Origin: Colwellia sp.
GTDB lineage: Bacteria; Pseudomonadota; Gammaproteobacteria; Enterobacterales; Alteromonadaceae
Direction of reading: 5' to 3'
DNA length: 52,871 bases
Assembly: GCA_020630795.1 (NCBI GenBank)
Contig: JAHDIK010000019.1
Coordinates: 1 to 52,871 of the forward strand
Part shown: positions 36,749-45,017 of the stretch, piece by piece
Layout: each line of letters starts with the position of its first letter
Numbering within the stretch: the stretch's first letter is position 1
Made by a program: the position numbers and the translations under genes
The notes under the pieces: model-generated
Seen by the model: the letters and a program-made list of their open reading frames with translations, nothing else
What the model was told of the DNA's origin: nothing
Database searches by the model: none

Positions 36749-37552
36749 TTATGATTGAGGGGCGGTAAATTCGCCTTTCATAATTTTTTCTAGTGTCGCA
36801 TTTGCGATCATGTCTAGGTACTTGTGGTCAAGTTTGAATGCTTTTGCATACTCTTCTAATGATTCGCTACTTATCGATTCGTCATCAGGAGAGTGCATCG
36901 ACAGAATTTTTGACCAAATGTACGCTTGCTTTTGTTTTTTCTTGTCAGCAAATATGGTTGAGATCGATTTAAATATCTCGGTGTTAATTGGTTCATCTTT
37001 ATTGGTAAGTTCCAATGCATGATAAAGTAATTTTAGTGTTTTATTTTGATCTATTTTTGCGTAATAGGTTGCTAAATTAAATTGAAGGTGCGGAGTTTCA
37101 AGTTCGTTAGTGTCTTCCAAAGCTAAAAACGCCTGTAGTGCGTTGTTATTTAAATACCTACTCCATTGATAGTATAAAATCCCTGGGTGATTAGAATTTT
37201 GGGTTTCTTTCGAAATTTCTGCAATTCTTTCCTTAGCTTTAGCAACGTTGCTAATACGCATTGACTTCTTTTCTTTAAACTTTATGTGCTCGATTTTCGA
37301 CGCATGCGTCATACACTTAGCATAGTTTTCATAACTGATAAGTTGGTTGTATTTATTTTCGTCGGTTGGTGCTTCTAAATGATGTAGGTTTGAAAAGCCC
37401 ACTGAGATCCGCTCTCGCTTACACCAAGTGTCTTCTTTAAATTCTTGACAGATGTTTGGATGTTCTTCACAAAGGTCTGCAAAATTTGGCTTTCGGTCGC
37501 ACCCTAAAAGGGCAATTATGGAACATAAAACGTAAAATCGTTTAAAAAACAT
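36749..37552 (-). CDS. DUF2989-type lipoprotein
   Basis: This 267-residue protein has a lipoprotein signal (residues 1-18, lipobox ALLGC with Cys 18) and a mostly helical body with a TPR-like stretch (HLQFNLATYYAKIDQNKTLKLLYHALEL and following helices, about residues 150-215). Several cysteines cluster just after the lipobox (DLCEEHPNICQEF, DTWCKRER). This layout matches the DUF2989 family of gammaproteobacterial lipoproteins, whose function is unknown. It is monocistronic, between msrB and gapB. Confidence 0.75.
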   Translation of the reverse strand: MFFKRFYVLCSIIALLGCDRKPNFADLCEEHPNICQEFKEDTWCKRERISVGFSNLHHLEAPTDENKYNQLISYENYAKCMTHASKIEHIKFKEKKSMRISNVAKAKERIAEISKETQNSNHPGILYYQWSRYLNNNALQAFLALEDTNELETPHLQFNLATYYAKIDQNKTLKLLYHALELTNKDEPINTEIFKSISTIFADKKKQKQAYIWSKILSMHSPDDESISSESLEEYAKAFKLDHKYLDMIANATLEKIMKGEFTAPQS

Positions 37553-37603
37553 TCTAATCTCAGCTTTTATCTATTTTTTTTCTGTAAGTGGTGGTGAAAT
37601 ATT

Positions 37604-37618
37604 TCACAATCAATTACA
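37604..37618. promoter_or_regulatory. Possible HexR-like half-box and palindrome upstream of gapB
   Basis: TCACAATCAATTACA has one good HexR half (ATTACA). It overlaps the perfect 12-bp palindrome TGAAATATTTCA (37595-37606). These lie about 85-108 bases before gapB. Regulation by HexR is only a guess. Confidence 0.3.
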
Positions 37619-37702
37619 ATGCGCGCAAATTTACTATACTCAATTTGTATAGTCTTAATCATAGCTTATCGTTGAATCAACAGACATAAAAAGGTTTAAA
37701 TA

Positions 37703-39151
37703 ATGACAAGTATACTTGAAGAGCAATATCAAAGTAGTTGGCAAGAAAGACAAACTCTTGCTGAAAACATGCAGCCAATTATTGGTCAGTTGTTTAGAAA
37801 TAAAGGTATTGAAATATCTGTTCATGGACGTCCATTAGTTAATGCGTCTGCTATCGATATTATCAAGGCTCATAAATCTGTTGCTCTTCATGAAGAGACT
37901 AAGTTAAGACTACGCGAAAGCTACCCGTTTATTGAAGCGTTAAGTAAATTACCATTGTCGCCAGCGCGTATTGATGTAGGTAAATTGGCGTACCGTTACA
38001 TGTTTAAAGGTGAAGCGAATGGTTTGTCTATTGAGCAGTTCTTAAATAAAGAACTAAACACCATTTATAACCACACTGAAGAGCAAAAGTCTCAAGATGT
38101 TGTGTTATATGGTTTTGGCCGTATTGGTCGTTTACTTGCTCGTTTACTGATTGAGCGTGCAGGCCCAAGTTCTACATTAAACCTTAAAGCGATTGTTATT
38201 CGTCCTGGTAAAGATGGCGACTTAGAAAAGCGTGCAAGTTTATTGCGTAGAGACTCTGTGCATGGTGCATTTAACGGTAGTATTACTATTGATAAAGAAA
38301 ACAATGTAATTAAAGCAAACGGTGCATTTATTAAAGTAATTTACGCAAAATCTCCAGCGGAAATTGATTACACTGAATACGGTATTGATAACGCACTAGT
38401 TGTAGACAATACAGGTATTTGGACCGATGAAGACGGCTTAGGTCAACACCTTAAATCTAAAGGTGTTAACAAAGTGCTTCTAACGGCACCAGCAAAAGGT
38501 GATATTAAAAACGTTGTATATGGCGTAAACCATAAAATGATCAAAGCAGACGACACGATCGTTTCTGCTGCAAGCTGTACAACTAACGCTATTACACCAG
38601 TGCTGAAAGCGTTAAACGACAAGTTTGGTATTAAAAACGGCCACGTTGAAACAGTTCATTCTTATACGAATGACCAAAACTTAATTGATAACTATCACCC
38701 AGCACCACGTCGTGGTCGTAGCGCACCATTAAATATGGTTATCAGTACTACAGGTGCTGCAAAAGCTGTAGCAAAAGCATTACCAGAGCTTGATGGTTTA
38801 TTGACAGGTAACGCTATTCGAGTACCTACGCCAAACGTATCAATGGCTATTATGAACTTGAACTTAAAAGAATCTACGAGCAAAACAGAACTTAATGATT
38901 ATTTAAGGCAGATTTCATTAAACTCAGCTTTACAGAACCAAGTTGATTACACGGCATCTACTGAAATAGTGTCTACCGATTTAGTTGGCTCTCGCTATGC
39001 TGGTGTTGTTGATTCTCAAGCAACTATTGTTGATGGTGATCGTGCTGTGTTATACGTGTGGTACGATAACGAGTTTGGTTACAGCTGTCAGGTAGTACGT
39101 GTAATGTTAGAAATGGCTGGAATTGAAATTCCAACATTACCATTAGCGTAA
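37703..39151 (+). CDS. gapB: Long-form glyceraldehyde-3-phosphate dehydrogenase
   Basis: This 482-residue protein has a GAPDH core preceded by an extra N-terminal region of about 130 residues (helical, no known domain), as in the GapB proteins of Vibrio and Shewanella. The core starts at VVLYGFGRIGRLLARLL (about residue 132) and shows SAASCTTNAITPV with the catalytic cysteine, TVHSYTNDQNLIDNYHPAPR, MVISTTGAAKAVAKALPEL and VWYDNEFGYSCQV. The sequence differs enough from gapA to suggest another cofactor preference or a gluconeogenic role. It is a monocistronic unit with a strong terminator. Confidence 0.93.
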   Translation: MTSILEEQYQSSWQERQTLAENMQPIIGQLFRNKGIEISVHGRPLVNASAIDIIKAHKSVALHEETKLRLRESYPFIEALSKLPLSPARIDVGKLAYRYMFKGEANGLSIEQFLNKELNTIYNHTEEQKSQDVVLYGFGRIGRLLARLLIERAGPSSTLNLKAIVIRPGKDGDLEKRASLLRRDSVHGAFNGSITIDKENNVIKANGAFIKVIYAKSPAEIDYTEYGIDNALVVDNTGIWTDEDGLGQHLKSKGVNKVLLTAPAKGDIKNVVYGVNHKMIKADDTIVSAASCTTNAITPVLKALNDKFGIKNGHVETVHSYTNDQNLIDNYHPAPRRGRSAPLNMVISTTGAAKAVAKALPELDGLLTGNAIRVPTPNVSMAIMNLNLKESTSKTELNDYLRQISLNSALQNQVDYTASTEIVSTDLVGSRYAGVVDSQATIVDGDRAVLYVWYDNEFGYSCQVVRVMLEMAGIEIPTLPLA

Positions 39152-39173
39152 TTTACGGTTACTTTTAGTTATA

Positions 39174-39208
39174 AAACGCAGAGTCCCATTAGGGCTCTGC
39201 GTTTTTTT
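39174..39208 (+). terminator. Terminator after gapB
   Basis: AAACGCAGAGTCCC, loop ATT, a GGGCTCTGCGTTT arm and a T-run. Confidence 0.9.
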
Positions 39209-39269
39209 ACTTTACCTTTTTAATATCTTCGTCAATAATTAATAGATAACAGCATTTAAGGATTGATAT

Positions 39270-39473
39270 ATGTCGGTAACGCTTAACGGTGCGAACGGAA
39301 TTCCTCTACAAACAGAGGGAGCGCATGAAATACTTTCGGCTAGCTTAGCAAAAAAGCAGCAAACGATAGAAGGGCAGATGGTATTGAGCTTAATTGAATC
39401 GAGTACCGTACCTACTCAATCAAATGTTGCTACATCTCCTACACTTGGTAGTCATGTCAACATAGCAGTGTAA
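39270..39473 (+). CDS. Small YjfB-like protein
   Basis: This 67-residue protein has no signal peptide or membrane segment. Its central stretch EILSASLAKKQQTIEGQMVLSLIESS resembles the YjfB family of small 'putative motility' proteins, which share a KK..I.GQ...L.LI.S pattern. Flanks are low-complexity, rich in Ser/Thr/Val. AAGGA lies before the ATG. There is no operon partner. The family's function is unproven; the ORF is probably real, but this is a weak homology call. Confidence 0.5.
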   Translation: MSVTLNGANGIPLQTEGAHEILSASLAKKQQTIEGQMVLSLIESSTVPTQSNVATSPTLGSHVNIAV

Positions 39474-39504
39474 TTGGTTAATCTTTTACATTAAGCTTTA
39501 TTCG

Positions 39505-39837
39505 TTATAAACATCTTGCAGGCTTTGGTAAACCTGCATATTTAGTTGCTTGTTTTGCTGGCCCGTCCGGAAACAGTTTAAACAAGTATCTGCTACTTGC
39601 TTTGCTCTCTCCAAACTTTTCTTTCAATGCTTTTGTTAACGCTCTAATAGCGGGCGATGTATTGTAAGTAATATAAAACTCTCTAACAAATGTGATTATT
39701 TCCCAATGTGCTTCGGTAAGTTCAATATTGTCGGTTTCTGCCAACAAAGGAGCTAGCTCTTCAGACCAAACGGTGTAATCAATTAGGTAACCATGTTTGT
39801 CTGTTTCATATGTAGTGTTGTTAAGTTCTATTGCCAT
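39505..39837 (-). CDS. tusE: Sulfur relay protein TusE (DsrC family)
   Basis: This 110-residue protein is a DsrC/TusE-family sulfur carrier that receives sulfur from TusBCD and passes it to MnmA for 2-thiolation of uridine-34 in tRNA. It shows the DsrC fold ([37 protein letters not shown]) and the C-terminal active cysteine in PARCL, the penultimate residue, C109. Only the penultimate-position cysteine typical of TusE is seen; the second cysteine of dissimilatory DsrC is absent. Its start overlaps the end of tusB by 10 bases. Confidence 0.95.
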   Translation of the reverse strand: MAIELNNTTYETDKHGYLIDYTVWSEELAPLLAETDNIELTEAHWEIITFVREFYITYNTSPAIRALTKALKEKFGESKASSRYLFKLFPDGPAKQATKYAGLPKPARCL

Positions 39838-40127
39838 GTTATTACCGAGTCACATTCAAAAGTTAAATTAACTAATGTATCTAAATTTATTGCGTTAACG
39901 TTAGATTTGCTGTTTGTTTCCATCGCTCTAGCTGTTGCATGATCTTTTATAAATGACACACATTGTGCACCATTATTTTCTATAAATTCATTCAGTAAAA
40001 CGTGGGTTAAGTTGTAACAACCGTCATCTAATAAAACTAATTGATCGTTCGGTTGAAATGTTGCTAAACATTCAGATAAATCTGGAGTGTTGTATGCTGA
40101 TGTTCTTAATAAATGTAATACTTTCAT
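39828..40127 (-). CDS. tusB: Sulfur relay protein TusB (DsrH family)
   Basis: This 99-residue protein is the DsrH-like subunit of the TusBCD sulfur relay complex. The start [12 protein letters not shown] and [13 protein letters not shown] (residues 28-40) are typical of the family. It lies five bases downstream of tusC and overlaps tusE. TusB mainly has a structural role in the hexameric complex of two copies each of TusB, TusC and TusD. Confidence 0.9.
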   Translation of the reverse strand: MKVLHLLRTSAYNTPDLSECLATFQPNDQLVLLDDGCYNLTHVLLNEFIENNGAQCVSFIKDHATARAMETNSKSNVNAINLDTLVNLTFECDSVITWQ

Positions 40128-40132
40128 CTTAT

Positions 40133-40498
40133 CTAAAATCTCAATATTACTTGATGCTCATGTAGTTTATTTGCAAATTCGTGCGGTGTTAACACTTGTA
40201 CGTTTTCAATATGGAAATTAGCCGCTAATAAACGACTCTTTAATGAATTTTCGCACACGTAAATATTTTCGATATCGTAAAATGAAAACGCCGACATTGT
40301 TTTTAAAAAGTCTTTTACGTGAATCGTAGTTAAGTCTTGATTATTCACTAGTTGTCTAACGCCTTCTCCTTGGTAAAACAATGAAATAGGCTGTTCAAAT
40401 GACGCGTATATCAATGTTGTATCCAAAGCGTCTTTTGCTGATGGGGCGGTAGCAGCTGATGCATTTAATATGGCTATGTGTTTAGTATTATTGTTCAT
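40133..40498 (-). CDS. tusC: Sulfur relay protein TusC (DsrF family)
   Basis: This 121-residue protein is the DsrF-like subunit of TusBCD. It shows IAILNASAATAPSAKDALDTTLIYASFEQPISLFYQGEGVRQLV with the DsrE-fold arrangement (spanning about residues 8-52). The stop of tusD and the start of tusC share base 40498, so the two are coupled. Role: assembly of the relay complex that moves sulfur from TusA to TusE. Confidence 0.9.
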   Translation of the reverse strand: MNNNTKHIAILNASAATAPSAKDALDTTLIYASFEQPISLFYQGEGVRQLVNNQDLTTIHVKDFLKTMSAFSFYDIENIYVCENSLKSRLLAANFHIENVQVLTPHEFANKLHEHQVILRF

Positions 40499-40878
40499 TA
40501 AAACTGTACCACTCGCTTTGAGCTGGTTGAGAGTTCAACGAGTTCACCTAAGCCTGATACCGTAAAACATTCGTTAATGTTTGTGGTTTGTTGAGCATTA
40601 ATGGTAATTTCATCACTTAACCCTCTTTTTTCGCTTGCAGATACGCAAACATGTAAAGGAATATTATGATTTTTATTAAGTGCCTTCCATTCGGTTAATA
40701 CTTGGTATTCATCATTTGGAATAGTGTGATGTTCACTCGCATTTATAACTCCGTCTTGATAGAAGAATACACCATTAATAGATACACCTAACGCTATTGC
40801 CGACTTGATATAGTTAATAGCCGTAATGGTTAAAGGGCTGTAAGGTGGAGTTGTTACAACAATTGAGAGTGTTTTCAC
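40498..40878 (-). CDS. tusD: Sulfur relay protein TusD (DsrE family)
   Basis: This 126-residue DsrE-family protein accepts persulfide sulfur from TusA. The expected active cysteine is visible in LHVCVSASEKRGL (about residue 77), followed by the conserved turn. The start MKTLSIVVTTPPYSPLTITAINYI is typical. It is the first gene of tusDCBE, a leftward operon that starts just after the yccA terminator hairpin. Confidence 0.94.
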   Translation of the reverse strand: MKTLSIVVTTPPYSPLTITAINYIKSAIALGVSINGVFFYQDGVINASEHHTIPNDEYQVLTEWKALNKNHNIPLHVCVSASEKRGLSDEITINAQQTTNINECFTVSGLGELVELSTSSKRVVQF

Positions 40879-40912
40879 TTGTTTTCCAAGAGTAATGTTT
40901 TGCGTTAGAAAT

Positions 40913-40939
40913 AAAAAAGCCTCGCTAAGCGAGGCCTTA
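40913..40939 (-). terminator. Terminator after yccA
   Basis: AAGCCTCGC, TAA loop, GCGAGGCCTT hairpin with a T-run on the minus strand, between yccA and tusD. Confidence 0.85.
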
Positions 40940-40973
40940 TTATAAACAGATAATAACTAAAACTTAACGTTTA

Positions 40974-41639
40974 TTAGTCATCTCCGCCGAATACACCTAA
41001 TAAGTGTAATAAGTGAACAAAAATATTATATACGTTTAAGTATAAAGATACTGTTGCTCTGATGTAGTTTGTTTCACCGCCGTGAATGATGCGGCTAGTA
41101 TCAAACAAAATTAAACCAGACATAACCATAATAATTGCAGCACTAATTGCTAATGATAAAGCTGGAATTTGGAAAAACATGTTTGCTAGGCCTGCTACTA
41201 AAGCAACGATAAGCCCAACCATTAAAAAGCCACCCATAAATGAGAAGTCTTTTTTACTTGTTAACGCATAACCAGATAAAGCAAAAAATATTAATGCAGT
41301 ACCACCAAGCGCTTGCATAATTAAAGAGCCACCGTTAGGTAACGCAGCGTAGTGATTTAACATTGGACCTAAAGAAGCACCCATTAAACCAGTAAAAGCG
41401 AATACCCAAAAGATACCACTTGCTTGGTCAGCTTTCTTGTGAACAACAAATAACAAACCGAATGCAACTAATGACATAACTAATGCAACCATGTGAGATA
41501 AACCCATAGCCATAGATATACCAGCAGTAACAGCACTAAATGCTAATGTCATTGATAACAACATGTAAGTATTTTTTAATACTTTATTAATTTCAATTGC
41601 CGAGCTTTTGCTCGCATTTAAACTAATATTTGATTGCAT
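40974..41639 (-). CDS. yccA: BAX inhibitor-1/YccA-family membrane protein
   Basis: This 221-residue protein has seven transmembrane helices and the Bax1-I family pattern: VLKNTYMLLSMTLAFSAVTAG (about 20-40), GSLIMQALGGTALIFFALSGYAL (about 105-127), SLALSAAIIMVMSGLILFDTSRI, and a C-terminal YLNVYNIFVHLLHLLGVFGGDD. In E. coli YccA is a substrate and modulator of the FtsH protease in the inner membrane. Adjacent placement to tus genes is like that in E. coli. The conserved acidic pair near the C-terminus (DTSR, and GGDD) is seen. Confidence 0.93.
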   Translation of the reverse strand: MQSNISLNASKSSAIEINKVLKNTYMLLSMTLAFSAVTAGISMAMGLSHMVALVMSLVAFGLLFVVHKKADQASGIFWVFAFTGLMGASLGPMLNHYAALPNGGSLIMQALGGTALIFFALSGYALTSKKDFSFMGGFLMVGLIVALVAGLANMFFQIPALSLAISAAIIMVMSGLILFDTSRIIHGGETNYIRATVSLYLNVYNIFVHLLHLLGVFGGDD

Positions 41640-41761
41640 ACTATTTCCTTTAAAAAACGTAGTTATACTTCTTAGATATGGTCATATTAATGAAGTTCAA
41701 GATTTATTAAACAAATTTCATAACCATTACGACATATTATGGCATGATGATTTTTAAAATG

Positions 41762-42364
41762 CTATGCCTCTAGTTGGTTAAATTGTTGAATTATTTGTGA
41801 CTGTTTGTAACAGTCGATACTGTGATCATTTACTAGGCCACATGCTTGCATATAAGCATAACAAATCGTTGAACCTACAAACTTAAAGCCTTTCTTTTTT
41901 AAATCTTTACTTAATTTATCAGAAATTTTGCTTGTAGCAGGGTAGTCGTTGTTGTTTTTCCAGTTATTTACGATGGTTTTGTTATTTACATATTTCCACA
42001 AGTATTGAGAAAAACTACCGTATTCACTTTGTATTGCCAAAAAGCATTTAGCATTATTAACAGTTGCTTCAATTTTCCCTCTGTGGCGAATTATTTCAGG
42101 GTTCTGTACGAGGTCGTCTATATCTTGTTGAGTAAATAGCGCAACTTTCTCAACGTTAAAGTTTTTGAAAGCTTTTCGGTATCCATCTCGTCTTTTTAGA
42201 ATCGTATACCAACTTAAACCCGCTTGAGCTGACTCAAGGATTAAGTTTTCGAAGAGCTTTTGGTCGTCAAAAACGGGTATTCCCCATTCATTGTCATGGT
42301 AATCAATATAATCAGGTTTAGAAGTATCAAGCCAAGGGCAGCGGCAAGTAGGGTCTTGGGACAT
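41762..42364 (-). CDS. tag: DNA-3-methyladenine glycosylase I
   Basis: This 200-residue HhH-fold base-excision enzyme removes 3-methyladenine from alkylated DNA. It carries the zinc-binding CRCPW at the start (with the later H and C residues of NDHSIDCYK), DYHDNEWG (catalytic-pocket glutamate and tryptophan), and LFENLILESAQAGLSWYTILKRRDGYRKAF (about residues 37-66), plus IIRHRGKIEATVNNA and KFVGSTICYAYMQACGLVNDH. It stands alone, with no operon partner. Confidence 0.96.
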   Translation of the reverse strand: MSQDPTCRCPWLDTSKPDYIDYHDNEWGIPVFDDQKLFENLILESAQAGLSWYTILKRRDGYRKAFKNFNVEKVALFTQQDIDDLVQNPEIIRHRGKIEATVNNAKCFLAIQSEYGSFSQYLWKYVNNKTIVNNWKNNNDYPATSKISDKLSKDLKKKGFKFVGSTICYAYMQACGLVNDHSIDCYKQSQIIQQFNQLEA

Positions 42365-42510
42365 AACAATTCTCGAAATTAGTATAAATAGGAGTCAAAA
42401 CGATTAATTAGTCAGCAAACAAACATTTTATGTAAATTAATGCTTTACAAGCTTTATGACACACTTTAATATTCGCCTCGTTCTCAAGCAAGCACTTGCT
42501 TAGAATATCT

Positions 42511-42601
42511 GGTGAGATGGCTGAGTGGTCGAAAGCACCGGTCTTGAAAACCGGCAAGGGTTTGTAGCCCTTCTAGAGTTCAAATCTCTATCTCACCGCC
42601 A
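42511..42601 (+). tRNA. tRNA-Ser (UGA anticodon)
   Basis: The acceptor stem GGTGAGA pairs with TCTCACC, followed by G73 and an encoded CCA (42599-42601). The D arm is GGCTGAGTGG, the anticodon stem-loop CCGGTCTTGAAAACCGG carries TGA, and there is a long variable arm (AGGGTTTGTAGCCCT), which marks a class II serine tRNA. The T arm is AGAGTTCAAATCTCT. Confidence 0.98.
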
Positions 42602-42608
42602 CATTTCG

Positions 42609-42642
42609 AAAAACCGCAACTTTAACAAGTTGCGGTTTTTTT
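42609..42642 (+). terminator. Terminator after tRNA-Ser
   Basis: AAAACCGCAACTT, loop TAAC, AAGTTGCGGTTTTTTT. Confidence 0.92.
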
Positions 42643-42760
42643 CGTTTATCACGTCTAATTCTTCACTTGTTACTTGCTTCCGTTAGATTTAGCGCTAGTT
42701 AAGTTTGTTAATTATCTCTTCGTTTATCTCTTCGTCATATAATCTGCATTTGGTACTTTT

Positions 42761-42778
42761 GGGATAGCGCTTGCTCAA
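42761..42778. promoter_or_regulatory. LacI-type operator-like site 1, GH127 operon
   Basis: Read on the minus strand this is TTGAGCAAGCGCTATCCC. It shares TGAGCAAGCGCT and 15 of 17 bases with the site at 51494-51511 in the GH2/LacI region. It lies about 145 bases before the GH127 start. Confidence 0.65.
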
Positions 42779-42887
42779 TATTTTGTCATTAACTTGTTGA
42801 AAATAAGGCTCTTTAATTTTTATTATTAGTTTTTCATAAAGTTTTGTTGATATGAAATATTCAATGTTATACAGTTTTACATATTGT

Positions 42888-42902
42888 GGGATAGCGTTAT
42901 CC
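42888..42902. promoter_or_regulatory. LacI-type operator-like site 2, GH127 operon
   Basis: GGGATAGCGTTATCC is nearly palindromic and shares GGGATAGCG with the first site. It overlaps the region just before the Shine-Dalgarno sequence, so binding here would block transcription or initiation. Confidence 0.5.
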
Positions 42903-42920
42903 TTATTTTGGGGGTGTTAA

Positions 42921-45017
42921 ATGTTTTCGATCAAAAAGGTTGTTTTAGTTGGTTCTTGTTTATTGTCATTAAACTCTTGGGCGTACGATACGTTAGGAAT
43001 ATCTAATAATCGTGATAGCCCCTATGTAAAATTTAAAAATATTGGTATTGGCGATGCTAAATGGACAGAGGGGTTTTGGGCTGACAAGTTTACTATGCTT
43101 GAAAGCACAATGATCCCATATATGGGCGAGTTATTAAAAGGTGATATTGGTCATGGATACAACAACTTTAAAATAGCGGCTGGGCTAAAAGAAGGTAAGG
43201 CCAAAGGTTTCGCATTTCACGATGGCGATTTTTATAAATGGCTTGAATCGACAATGTATCTGTATGCCATTAATAAAGATCCTGCGCTAATAAAACAAAT
43301 TGATGAAATAATTAGTGTAATAGCAAAAGCGCAACAACCTAATGGTTATTTGCAAACCCACAGTATTATCAAAGATATAAAGCCATATACAAATCGTAAG
43401 TATCATGAAATGTATAATAGTGGTCATTTAATTTACGCTGCAATTATTCATCACAGAGTTACAGGGCAGCGTAACTTTTTAGATATAGCGATTAAAAACG
43501 CTAACTTAATTTACGACACATTTATTTCTCGTCCTGAACATCTTGCTCGGTTTGGTTTTAACCAAACTCAGATTATTGGCCTCGTCGAGCTTTATCGACA
43601 AGAAAAAGATAAGCGTTACTTAGAGCTAGCTGAGCTTTTTATTAATATGCGCGGAGGTAATACAAAGCTTAATGACACAACACGTTTAAACATGACTGGA
43701 GATATGGTGCAAGAACGAACACCTCTTCGTAAAGAAAGTAATGCGGTAGGTCATGCAGTTCTTGCTATGTATTATTATGCGGGTGCTGCCGATGTTTACG
43801 CTGAAACTGGCGAAAAAGCATTGATAAAAGCTTTAGAACGTATCTGGACAAGTGCTAACCAGAAAAAAATGTTTGTTACTGGCGCTATAGGTCAAGCTCA
43901 TCATGGTATATCTAGTAACAAAGATATGGTTCATGAGGCATTTTTAGATGACTACATTATGCCAAATTCAACTTCGTATAATGAAACCTGTGCCAATATT
44001 ACTAACGCTATGTTTAACTGGCGCATGCTAGGTATTAGCGGTAACTCGAAACATGCAGATGTAATGGAAACCGTTTTATATAACAGTGCGCTTTCTGGTA
44101 TTAGTGCCGATGGAAAACACTATTTTTATACAAATCCGTTAAGACGAACACATAAAGTGTCAACGAGCCGCTTTGGTAAAAAAGGTACAACAGCTACATT
44201 GAAAAGAGAGTCATATTTAAATTGTTTTTGTTGTCCGCCTAACCTAATAAGAACGTTAGCTAAGTTGTCTGGTTGGGCGTATAGCCTTACAGATAATGGT
44301 ATTGCGGTTAACTTATATGGTGGCAATACGTTAAATACCAAACTATTGGACGGAAGTGTTTTAAAGCTCTCGCAAAAAACAGAATACCCATGGAAAGGTA
44401 AAGTTGAATTTGTTGTAAATGAAGCTAAATCTTCAGCATTTGATTTATTGTTAAGAATACCTGATTGGGCTGTCGGCGCTCAACTAACTGTTAATGGTGA
44501 AAACGCAGGGGTAGACACATCAAGTGGTCAGTATGTTACTTTAAACAGAGAGTGGAAGTCTGGCGATAAAATTACACTAAACTTGCCTTTACAGGTCGAT
44601 TTAATTGAAGGAAACCCATTGATTGAAGAAACACGCAATCAGGTAGCGGTAAAACGTGGCCCTGTAGTATACGTAGCTGAGTCAATTGATATGCCAAAAG
44701 ATACCGAAATCCTCGATGTGTATATATCAGGCAACTCGACGTTCAAACCTGAACTAATTGCTAATTTCTCTGGAAGTAATGACACCATTGTTGCTTTATC
44801 TGGTGAGTTGTTAATACGTAAAGACAATCCTGATAACGAGCTCTATAAAAAGGTTAGCCAACCGACGTTCGACCAACACACAACCCAACTTATCCCATAT
44901 TACTCGTGGAGTAACAGGGGCGTTGCAGAAATGACGGTATTTATGCCTGTTGTATGGAATCAACCAAATACTACCACTGATAAATCATCTAGTTGGTGGT
45001 CAATTTTTGGAAATTAA
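42921..45017 (+). CDS. Glycoside hydrolase family 127-type protein
   Basis: This 698-residue protein has a signal peptide (residues 1-21, ending NSWAYD) and the alpha-barrel plus beta-sandwich build of GH127. The Glu and three-cysteine zinc site of GH127 beta-L-arabinofuranosidase is conserved: E355-T-C357 in SYNETCANI and C437/C438 in CFCCPPNLIR, where the second cysteine acts as nucleophile. GH127-family members in marine carrageenan utilisers include 3,6-anhydro-D-galactosidases, and the neighbouring sulfatase and beta-galactosidase suggest a sulfated galactan substrate; that is inference. It starts the operon, and the sulfatase ATG follows its stop with no gap. Confidence 0.88.
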   Translation: MFSIKKVVLVGSCLLSLNSWAYDTLGISNNRDSPYVKFKNIGIGDAKWTEGFWADKFTMLESTMIPYMGELLKGDIGHGYNNFKIAAGLKEGKAKGFAFHDGDFYKWLESTMYLYAINKDPALIKQIDEIISVIAKAQQPNGYLQTHSIIKDIKPYTNRKYHEMYNSGHLIYAAIIHHRVTGQRNFLDIAIKNANLIYDTFISRPEHLARFGFNQTQIIGLVELYRQEKDKRYLELAELFINMRGGNTKLNDTTRLNMTGDMVQERTPLRKESNAVGHAVLAMYYYAGAADVYAETGEKALIKALERIWTSANQKKMFVTGAIGQAHHGISSNKDMVHEAFLDDYIMPNSTSYNETCANITNAMFNWRMLGISGNSKHADVMETVLYNSALSGISADGKHYFYTNPLRRTHKVSTSRFGKKGTTATLKRESYLNCFCCPPNLIRTLAKLSGWAYSLTDNGIAVNLYGGNTLNTKLLDGSVLKLSQKTEYPWKGKVEFVVNEAKSSAFDLLLRIPDWAVGAQLTVNGENAGVDTSSGQYVTLNREWKSGDKITLNLPLQVDLIEGNPLIEETRNQVAVKRGPVVYVAESIDMPKDTEILDVYISGNSTFKPELIANFSGSNDTIVALSGELLIRKDNPDNELYKKVSQPTFDQHTTQLIPYYSWSNRGVAEMTVFMPVVWNQPNTTTDKSSSWWSIFGN

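Larger units (their letters stand above)
42602..42920 (+). other. Region upstream of the GH127 operon
   Basis: No gene is visible between the tRNA and the GH127 start. Apart from the tRNA terminator, it holds two operator-like sequences (42761-42778 and 42888-42902) and AT-rich promoter-like sequence, including TTGTCA near 42783. A GGGGG run precedes the ATG by a good Shine-Dalgarno distance. Confidence 0.6.

Noticed and set aside
42441..42601. tRNA-Ser as the attachment site of an island carrying the GH127-GH2 locus
   Set aside because: No integrase gene and no direct repeat of the tRNA 3' end was seen in the downstream 10 kb, so an island boundary is not supported.
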